Shown: positions 25,210-30,133 of the stretch, piece after piece
How the letters are laid out: every line of letters begins with the position of its first letter
How positions within the stretch are numbered: the stretch's first letter is position 1
Source of the DNA: JAIXUI01 sp943373175
GTDB lineage: Bacteria; Bacteroidota; Bacteroidia; UBA7662; JAIXUI01
Direction: 5' to 3'
Length of the DNA stretch: 30,133 bases
Assembly (NCBI GenBank): GCA_943373175.1
Contig: CALSBM010000037.1
Location: forward strand, 1 to 30,133
Program-made: the position numbers and the translations under genes
The notes under the pieces: model-generated
The model's input: only the letters and a program-made list of their open reading frames with translations
What the model was told of the DNA's origin: nothing
The model's database searches: none

Positions 25210-25617
25210 CTACAGCCCGCCTAAATCAAGCAGAACTGCAAATTCTTCGTCGGTGAGGGGCATTACACTTAACCTGCTCTGGCGAATAAGTCCGACATTC
25301 TGTAAGAGTGGATGGAGTTTTATTTCGCTCAGTTTCACTGGTTTGGGAAATGCTTCAAGCGGCTTTACCCTTACCGCCGACCAGCGTTGGTCATCGGTAG
25401 TAGGGTCTTGAAAAGCTTCTTCCACTAGTTCCATCAACCCAACAATTTCTAACCCGATGTTACTGTGGTAGAAAAGGGCTTTATCACCCTGTTTCATCGC
25501 ACGTATATGGTTGCGAGCGAGGTAGTTGCGAACACCGTCCCAAGTTCCGATGCCTTCGCGGCAGAGGTCATCCCAGGAGTAAGCGTCGGGTTCGGATTTC
25601 ATTAGCCAGTAAGGCAT
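25210..25617 (-). CDS. EVE-domain protein (thymocyte nuclear protein 1 type)
   Basis: This 135-residue protein is a single EVE domain: WLMKSEPDAYSWDDL (4-18), WDGVRNYLARNH (26-37), KQGDKALFYHSN (42-53), GLMELVEEAFQDPT, and a C-terminal RLSVMPLTDEEF. The family is related to YTH and PUA-like folds, which bind modified bases in RNA or DNA; prokaryotic EVE proteins have been linked to modified-DNA recognition. The length is typical. The gene lies 12 bases downstream of the AlbA_2/Schlafen-type gene, so the two are likely cotranscribed, and 41 bases before pyrR. Confidence 0.93.
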   Translation of the reverse strand: MPYWLMKSEPDAYSWDDLCREGIGTWDGVRNYLARNHIRAMKQGDKALFYHSNIGLEIVGLMELVEEAFQDPTTDDQRWSAVRVKPLEAFPKPVKLSEIKLHPLLQNVGLIRQSRLSVMPLTDEEFAVLLDLGGL

Positions 25618-25629
25618 CTATTATGCTTG

Positions 25630-26865
25630 TTATGGATTATTTAAACGAAAGAAAGTCAGGTTGAACCAAACAGTGTTAGAATACAATTTGGGCTGACTGT
25701 AATGATTGGATTTAAGAGAGGAAAAGATTCTTTTCATGCCTTCACCCATTTCTCGCATGACTTTACAGGTTTTTAGGACGTAGGCAATTTTTGCATTTCG
25801 AGAGTCATGTCGGTTATCAAGGGCTTGAAGGTCTTCTACACTCAAGGTAGATAATAAAGGCCCCGGACTCTTGATTTCCATTCTATCATCAAAAAGCAAA
25901 ACTTCAATGCCCCTGCCTTCAGCGGCATAATCTCGATGCGCAATGGCATTCAGTAAAGCCTCACGACAGGCCTCCTCTGGAAAGGCAAAAACTTGTTCGA
26001 ACTTGGCCTCACTGGTAAATCGGGTACTCATTGACAAGTATGGACGTAAATTATCCCACGCTTTCTCAATCAGTTCAAACAAATTCCCTTGTTGTACTTC
26101 ATCGCTCACGACGTTGTACTTTTCTCCGGATAACAATTCGGTTCCGGCTATTCTTACTATTCGTATCTGACATCGGGGATGCCATTTTTGAATGTCTTTA
26201 GCGAATAGCAACAGAGCAGCTCTTGTAAGTTTCAGCCCTCCGATGGTATATTCTGCAACGCCCATTTGCTGTAACAATCGTTCAGGTGTAATGCCATGGA
26301 GTATTTCCACGCTAAGGCGCTCTAAAAGGGTTAAATCGAGGTCTATAAGTTGAGCTCCGTAAACAAACTGACGGTCATAAGACCTCGATTTAATTTCATT
26401 TCTTTCAAACTGTAGCCTTTTTAAATTGGCGGGAACAGTTTGTCTTTTTTCATTTCGACTCATTACCCTTCCATCCTTCAATTGATAAATTTCAGATAAT
26501 CCTTTATCCACCTGAAAGAACAAGACTAAGCGGCCATCTATCAAAACCTTCTGACGATACACCATAGGCAACTGTTGATTTTCATCAACCCAGTTAAAAG
26601 GGGCATTCATCATTAACTCAAGGGCATTTTCATCATGAGGGACTCCAGTTATGGTTCCATCATCTTCAATTCCTATAATAATTTCGCCTCCATCCGTATT
26701 GGCAAAAGCTACCAATGCTTCGCCGATATCTTGACTTATTTTCTTGGCAAGCCTTGGTTTTTTAGCATCAGGCTTACCTTCCCATGCCGATTTAAATTCA
26801 CGGAAGTCACTTTCTCCTATGAGAATGGAGTTTTTGATTCGTTCACTAAGTAAAAGTGCCTCCAC
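25630..26865 (-). CDS. AlbA_2/Schlafen-type ATP-binding protein
   Basis: This 411-residue protein starts at a GTG (26865). The N-terminal AlbA_2 (Schlafen-type) domain shows ESDFREFK (18-25), GEALVAFANTDGGEIIIGIEDDG (48-70) and TITGVP. The C-terminal part has HATPase_c_4 features: REALLNAIAHRDY (301-313), with an N-box-like asparagine, and IKSPGPLL (331-338). A final RxxN-type EMGEGMKRIF helix follows (372-381). Relatives are annotated as putative transcriptional regulators or ATP-dependent helicase-related proteins, and some take part in antiviral systems. It follows the 154-residue hypothetical gene by 26 bases and precedes the EVE gene by 12. Function beyond nucleic-acid/ATP binding is not known. 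Confidence 0.88.
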   Translation of the reverse strand: MEALLLSERIKNSILIGESDFREFKSAWEGKPDAKKPRLAKKISQDIGEALVAFANTDGGEIIIGIEDDGTITGVPHDENALELMMNAPFNWVDENQQLPMVYRQKVLIDGRLVLFFQVDKGLSEIYQLKDGRVMSRNEKRQTVPANLKRLQFERNEIKSRSYDRQFVYGAQLIDLDLTLLERLSVEILHGITPERLLQQMGVAEYTIGGLKLTRAALLLFAKDIQKWHPRCQIRIVRIAGTELLSGEKYNVVSDEVQQGNLFELIEKAWDNLRPYLSMSTRFTSEAKFEQVFAFPEEACREALLNAIAHRDYAAEGRGIEVLLFDDRMEIKSPGPLLSTLSVEDLQALDNRHDSRNAKIAYVLKTCKVMREMGEGMKRIFSSLKSNHYSQPKLYSNTVWFNLTFFRLNNP

Positions 26866-26891
26866 TAATTGCTATTTGGAAATAGAATAAA

Positions 26892-27356
26892 TTATACCAA
26901 TTCCAACTGAAAACGTTCCGGTTGTAGTTGAATGGCAGAAGTTAGTTCTTGTTCTAAGAGGTTCGCCAAGGTTCTCATATACAAAATAACGTCTTCCTTT
27001 TGATTTCGCTGTAACTGCCGCTTTCCGCCTGGCAACATTCGCAGCACACGCTCATCGCTAAGGTCTTCGAGCCTCATCAGGTCATCTGTCGTCATTCCAA
27101 AGTCCATCATTCTTTCTATAATCAGGTCGAGCGGAGCGCCGGTAGTAGGGCAGAAGTCCATCACTTGTTGCTTCCAGTCGCCATAACGCTGCATGGCATA
27201 ACGGTGAATTTCTTCTTTGGTAAATGCGGTGAGTTCCTGAGCAAGGTGCCCGCAATTGCAGGAACCCATGTGTCCCCACATATAAGGTGCGCCGGATTCT
27301 ATGCGGTTAGCAACAGCACGAAGTGCTTCAATGAGTCTGGAATTGGCTTTAGGCAT
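26892..27356 (-). CDS. Conserved hypothetical protein with a Cys/His cluster
   Basis: This 154-residue cytosolic protein is mostly helical. The segment WGHMGSCNCGHLAQ (27-40) and a later CPTTGAP (69-75) supply H29, C33, C35, H37 and C69, which could form a metal site (inference). It continues with RMMDFGMTTDDLMRLEDLSDERVLRML and QRNQKEDVILYMRTLANLLEQEL. It resembles hypothetical proteins common in Bacteroidota; I know no named function. It is first in the minus-strand run and shares a 62-base gap with the divergent PhoD-like gene. A -7 box TAAATTTG lies 17 bases before its ATG. Confidence 0.8.
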   Translation of the reverse strand: MPKANSRLIEALRAVANRIESGAPYMWGHMGSCNCGHLAQELTAFTKEEIHRYAMQRYGDWKQQVMDFCPTTGAPLDLIIERMMDFGMTTDDLMRLEDLSDERVLRMLPGGKRQLQRNQKEDVILYMRTLANLLEQELTSAIQLQPERFQLELV

Positions 27357-27373
27357 GTCTTAATCTGATTACC

Positions 27374-27381
27374 CAAATTTA
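27374..27381 (-). promoter_or_regulatory. Bacteroidota -7 box for the hypothetical gene at 27356
   Basis: On the minus strand TAAATTTG matches TAnnTTTG exactly and ends 17 bases before the ATG. It forms a perfect 9-bp inverted repeat (CAAATTTAA/TTAAATTTG) with the opposite box at 27407-27414. Confidence 0.55.
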
Positions 27382-27406
27382 ACCCAAAACCCCCGCGTAA
27401 GGTTTT

Positions 27407-27414
27407 TAAATTTG
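27407..27414 (+). promoter_or_regulatory. Bacteroidota -7 box for the PhoD-like gene
   Basis: TAAATTTG matches the consensus exactly and is followed by four bases (GAAA) and the ATG at 27419, implying a leaderless mRNA. It faces the box at 27374-27381 in a divergent promoter. Confidence 0.55.
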
Positions 27415-27418
27415 GAAA

Positions 27419-28741
27419 ATGAAGCAACTCCTATTGTTCCTTTTGCTAACACTTAACCTGGCGCATCATTCGAGTGAATTGTTGGCTCAGGCCACAATTT
27501 CTGCCGGACCTATGCCGGGCTATTCAGAGCCGAGAGAAGTTGCTATTTGGTTGCAGACGAATCAGCCTTCTAAGGTGAAACTTAGTTATTGGCCTTTACA
27601 AGCACCTAAGCAAGTTCAACAAACCGAGGAAGTGCAAACTTCAGCAGATAAAGCCTTCTGTTACACCTTCGTTTTACCGCTACTTGAACCAGGTAAAAAA
27701 TACGGATACAGCGTTCAACTCAATGGGAAAACGCAAGCATTCGCTCGTCCACTTCAATTTCAGACTGCACCGCTCTGGCCTTGGTGGCCTGATACGCCTG
27801 AAGTGACGTTCGCACTGGGCAGTTGTGCGTTTGTGAACGATTCGCTCTACGACCGTCCGGGGCGTGGTTATGGGGGAGACTACCAGATATTCAATCACAT
27901 TGCTTCTTACCAACCCGATTGGATGCTTTGGACCGGCGACAATACCTACTTGCGGGAAGCTGATTGGGGCTCACGTTCCGGCGTATTGCACCGTTACAGC
28001 CATACCCGACAGTTGCAAGAGATGCAAGCATTGTTGCAAACTGCCCACCATGCAGCCATTTGGGACGACCATGATTATGGCCCTAATGACGGTGACCGCG
28101 GCTTCGACCGCAAGCATCTCACCCGTGAAGCGTTTCGTCTGTTCTGGCCCAATGCGCCTCGTGATCCGGAGCGGAAAGGGAATTACGGCATGTTTAGTTG
28201 GGCGGATGTGGATTTATTCCTCCTCGACGACCGAACGTTTAAAACCCCCAACGACCGCGACAGCACCGAAAGAACAATACTCGGACAAGAGCAGATTCAA
28301 TGGCTGATTGATAACCTAAGTTCGAGTAGGGCAAGGTTTAAGTTGGTTTTGGTAGGAAGCCAATTCCTGAATCCAAGCATGAGCAAGGAAAATTTTATCA
28401 ACACTCCCGCCGACAGGACTCAAATTATTGAAGCATTAGTGAAAGAGAATATCTCTGGAGTCATGTTCATCACTGGCGACCGTCATTTTACTGAATTGAG
28501 TATGTTGAAGTTGAGTAACGGGAAAGAGTTGTACGACTTAACGTGCTCTCCACTAACTTCGGGCGTCGCCCGAGGCAAGTATGAAAAAGAAGTCAATGAG
28601 TTGAGGGTGGAAGGAACGCGGGTAAACGATCGCAATTTTGCTTTGCTGAAAGTGACAGGAAAGGGCAAAGAGCGAAGATTGAACATTCGCATTATCAATG
28701 CCCGCAATGAGAAGGTTTGGGAGAAGGAATTGCAACCGTAA
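27419..28741 (+). CDS. PhoD-like secreted phosphatase/phosphodiesterase
   Basis: This 440-residue protein has a signal peptide ending LLAQ (about 24). An N-terminal fibronectin-like domain (about 25-115) is followed by a metallophosphatase domain. Motifs: GSCAF (134-138), WTGDNTYLREADWG (171-184), AIWDDHDYGPND (213-224), LLDDRTF (268-274), and GDRHFTE (353-359). These carry the Asp, Cys, His and Asn ligands expected for a PhoD-type dimetal centre. PhoD family enzymes release phosphate from phosphomonoesters or phosphodiesters outside the cytosol; the substrate here is unknown. The gene lies five bases before the PQQ-type dehydrogenase gene on the same strand, so the two are likely cotranscribed. 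Confidence 0.9.
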   Translation: MKQLLLFLLLTLNLAHHSSELLAQATISAGPMPGYSEPREVAIWLQTNQPSKVKLSYWPLQAPKQVQQTEEVQTSADKAFCYTFVLPLLEPGKKYGYSVQLNGKTQAFARPLQFQTAPLWPWWPDTPEVTFALGSCAFVNDSLYDRPGRGYGGDYQIFNHIASYQPDWMLWTGDNTYLREADWGSRSGVLHRYSHTRQLQEMQALLQTAHHAAIWDDHDYGPNDGDRGFDRKHLTREAFRLFWPNAPRDPERKGNYGMFSWADVDLFLLDDRTFKTPNDRDSTERTILGQEQIQWLIDNLSSSRARFKLVLVGSQFLNPSMSKENFINTPADRTQIIEALVKENISGVMFITGDRHFTELSMLKLSNGKELYDLTCSPLTSGVARGKYEKEVNELRVEGTRVNDRNFALLKVTGKGKERRLNIRIINARNEKVWEKELQP

Positions 28742-28746
28742 ATTAG

Positions 28747-29904
28747 ATGATGACAAGAACTACTTGGTGTTTATTAATGGTCTGTGGCCTGATATCGTTG
28801 GCCTGTTGTAACAAGGAGGGAACGCCAGATAAGCAAATTCCTGATCAGGTATTAACTCCGCCAGTTCTCACGGTGGATACCGTTTATACTGGTTCAGGTA
28901 TTTTCTGGGGGATGGTGAGGTTGCCGGATGGCCGCGTTTTGCTGACCGAGAAATCGTCGGGCTTGTGGTTGCTGGATACTTCAACAAAAAACCTGAGTAC
29001 GGTATCGCATACCATCATGGGAACAGACACTCGCGGACAGGGTGGCTGGCTCGACTTATGCCTTCACCCGAATTATTCTCAAAATGGGTGGATTTACTTA
29101 GTCAACTCGTTCAATAATGGAAGGATCAGATTAATGCGTTTTCGTTTGTTCGGGAATCAAGTGCAGGATTTAAGCACTATTTACGAAAGCACTGACCGGA
29201 CGTCTTGGTTTGGGCATTATGGAAGCCGCTTGGCATTCGGGTCGGATGGAAAATTATTTTGGAGTGTAGGAGAAGGAGGAAGTGGAAGTCAAGGTGGTGC
29301 AACCTCTATCAATCAAAACGCACAAAACACAGGATCTATTTGGGGGAAGATTTTGAGGATGAACGACGATGGAAGTTTGCCATCGGATAATCCCATTTTG
29401 CCGGGCCAAAGTCAACCGGGATTTGCGTGGTCTTACGGACATCGCAATCCCCAAGGGTTAGTGTTTGATTTAAGTGGAAGACTTTGGAGTACGGAACACG
29501 GCCCTCGTGGTGGAGACGAACTTAATCTGATAAAAAAGGCATCGAATTACGGCTGGCCTATTTATTCAGAAGGAATTAACTACGATGGAAGTTTGATTTC
29601 CAATGGTCATCTCGCTTCTGGAATCGCTTCCCCTTCGATGTTCTGGATACCTTCACCGGCGTTTTGCGGAATGACGGTGTTGCATCATCCGCGCTGGAAT
29701 GCCTGGAGAGGTCAGTTGGTGCTCGGATGTTTGGTAAATAAAAAGCTGAGGCGACTTAAACTCAACGGTGACACAGTTACGGAAGAGGCCAGTCTGTTAG
29801 ATAACTTCGGTAGAATTCGAAATGCTGTCTGTTTCCCCGATGGGGAGCTATGGGTAAGCATAGAGAATCCCGGAAGGCTGGTAAGAGTAAGAACCATTCA
29901 ATAA
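28747..29904 (+). CDS. PQQ-dependent sugar dehydrogenase (GSDH-type) lipoprotein
   Basis: This 385-residue lipoprotein has a lipobox SLAC with Cys at residue 20. The beta-propeller matches soluble aldose sugar dehydrogenases: GGWLDLCLHPNY (99-110), HYGSRLAFGSDGKLFWSVGEGG (157-178), IWGKILRMNDDGS (198-210), YGHRNPQGL (230-238), TEHGPRGGDELN (249-260) and NYGWP (267-271). The conserved HYG, GHRNPQG and EHGP motifs hold the PQQ and substrate residues. The enzyme would oxidise sugars in the periplasm. No PQQ biosynthesis genes are in the window. A second ATG follows the first at 28750, so the start may be one codon later. It is the second gene of the unit with the PhoD-like gene. Confidence 0.9.
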   Translation: MMTRTTWCLLMVCGLISLACCNKEGTPDKQIPDQVLTPPVLTVDTVYTGSGIFWGMVRLPDGRVLLTEKSSGLWLLDTSTKNLSTVSHTIMGTDTRGQGGWLDLCLHPNYSQNGWIYLVNSFNNGRIRLMRFRLFGNQVQDLSTIYESTDRTSWFGHYGSRLAFGSDGKLFWSVGEGGSGSQGGATSINQNAQNTGSIWGKILRMNDDGSLPSDNPILPGQSQPGFAWSYGHRNPQGLVFDLSGRLWSTEHGPRGGDELNLIKKASNYGWPIYSEGINYDGSLISNGHLASGIASPSMFWIPSPAFCGMTVLHHPRWNAWRGQLVLGCLVNKKLRRLKLNGDTVTEEASLLDNFGRIRNAVCFPDGELWVSIENPGRLVRVRTIQ

Positions 29905-29918
29905 CTCCCCACTCACGG

Positions 29919-29947
29919 AAGCTCCCTTGCTTATGGGTTGGGAGCTT
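29919..29947 (+). terminator. Possible terminator hairpin after the PQQ dehydrogenase gene
   Basis: AAGCTCCC (29919-29926) pairs with GGGAGCTT (29940-29947) over eight pairs, 14 bases after the stop codon. The T-content downstream is poor, so termination would be weak or would need a factor. Confidence 0.4.
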
Positions 29948-29984
29948 GCGATTTCTTACTTGATAAAGGTTTAGATTACTCGCG

Positions 29985-30133
29985 ACTGGGAGACCCAGTA
30001 ACACAACTGGGAGACACAGTAACGTGACTGGGAGACCCAGTAACTCGACTGGGAGACCCAGTAACACAACTGGGAGACACAGTAACGCGACTGGGAGACC
30101 TAGTAACACGACCGGGAAACACAGTAACACGAC
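29985..30133. repeat. 21-bp tandem repeat array with a palindromic unit, cut by the window end
   Basis: Seven exact-length 21-bp units run from 29985 to 30131 and continue past the edge. The unit is ACTGGGAGACCCAGT, AAC and three variable bases. In units 1, 3 and 4 ACTGGG and CCCAGT form a perfect hairpin around AGA; in units 2, 5, 6 and 7 one or more arm bases have changed. The variable trinucleotides (ACA, GTG, TCG, then ACA, GCG, ACG) hint at a 63-bp higher-order period. Because 21 is a multiple of three, long open frames appear on both strands. Confidence 0.88.

Noticed and set aside
29777..30130. 117-codon minus-strand open frame with LLGLPV repeats
   Set aside because: It overlaps the 3' end of the well-supported sugar dehydrogenase gene, and its repetitive part is simply the 21-bp array read in frame.
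29985..30133. CRISPR array
   Set aside because: Units are contiguous with no unique spacers of constant length, and the unit is only 21 bases.

Overview
The window looks like chromosomal DNA of a member of the Bacteroidota. Evidence: two secreted proteins carry type IX secretion C-terminal domains (one type A, one type B/gliding-motility type). Families typical of the phylum are present (a DUF4296 lipoprotein, DUF2911, TIGR02757, and a pyrR-pyrB pair). Upstream regions repeatedly show the Bacteroidota sigma -7 box TAnnTTTG instead of Shine-Dalgarno sequences. I cannot fix the class or genus from sequence alone.

Layout: 1-973 is almost gene-free. It holds the possible tail of a gene entering from the left edge, a small hairpin, a 140-bp MITE-like element bounded by perfect 25-bp inverted repeats, and a second REP-like inverted repeat. 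974-3752 (minus) is a DUF4296 lipoprotein gene overlapping mutS2. Divergent from it is a yggS/PLPBP gene (3801-4469). 4561-16425 is one uninterrupted 3,954-codon gene for a giant secreted repeat protein: signal peptide, 21 Kre9/KNH-like domains that follow an A-B-C triad order, two PKD/Ig-like units, 20 complete plus one decayed Ig-like unit, and a type A sorting domain. It ends at a strong terminator. 16567-16800 is a GC-rich, heavily structured segment that may be a non-coding RNA. It is followed by a start-less open frame and a minus-strand type B T9SS protein with PKD domains (17151-19043). The 539-bp gap up to 19591 holds three 22-nt iteron-like repeats.

19592-22339 carries a DUF2911 protein, a divergent TIGR02757 protein and a toxin-first HigBA-type module whose antitoxin has a degenerate metalloprotease-like domain. 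From 27356 down to 22591 six genes run on the minus strand: a small conserved hypothetical, a Schlafen/AlbA_2-type ATP-binding protein, an EVE-domain protein, pyrR, pyrB and fbp. pyrR seems to have its own promoter, and fbp ends in a clear terminator. On the plus strand, 27419-29904 is a PhoD-like phosphatase plus a PQQ-type sugar dehydrogenase lipoprotein. The window ends inside a 21-bp tandem repeat array with a palindromic unit.

The genes mix housekeeping functions (pyrimidine synthesis and its regulator, gluconeogenesis, PLP homeostasis, a MutS2 DNA/ribosome-associated ATPase) with surface and secreted functions. The most notable features are the triad architecture and cysteine layout of the giant protein, the structured GC-rich element beside it, the iteron-like repeats, the 21-bp array, and a set of genes whose -7 box lies so close to the start codon that their mRNAs should be leaderless or nearly so.
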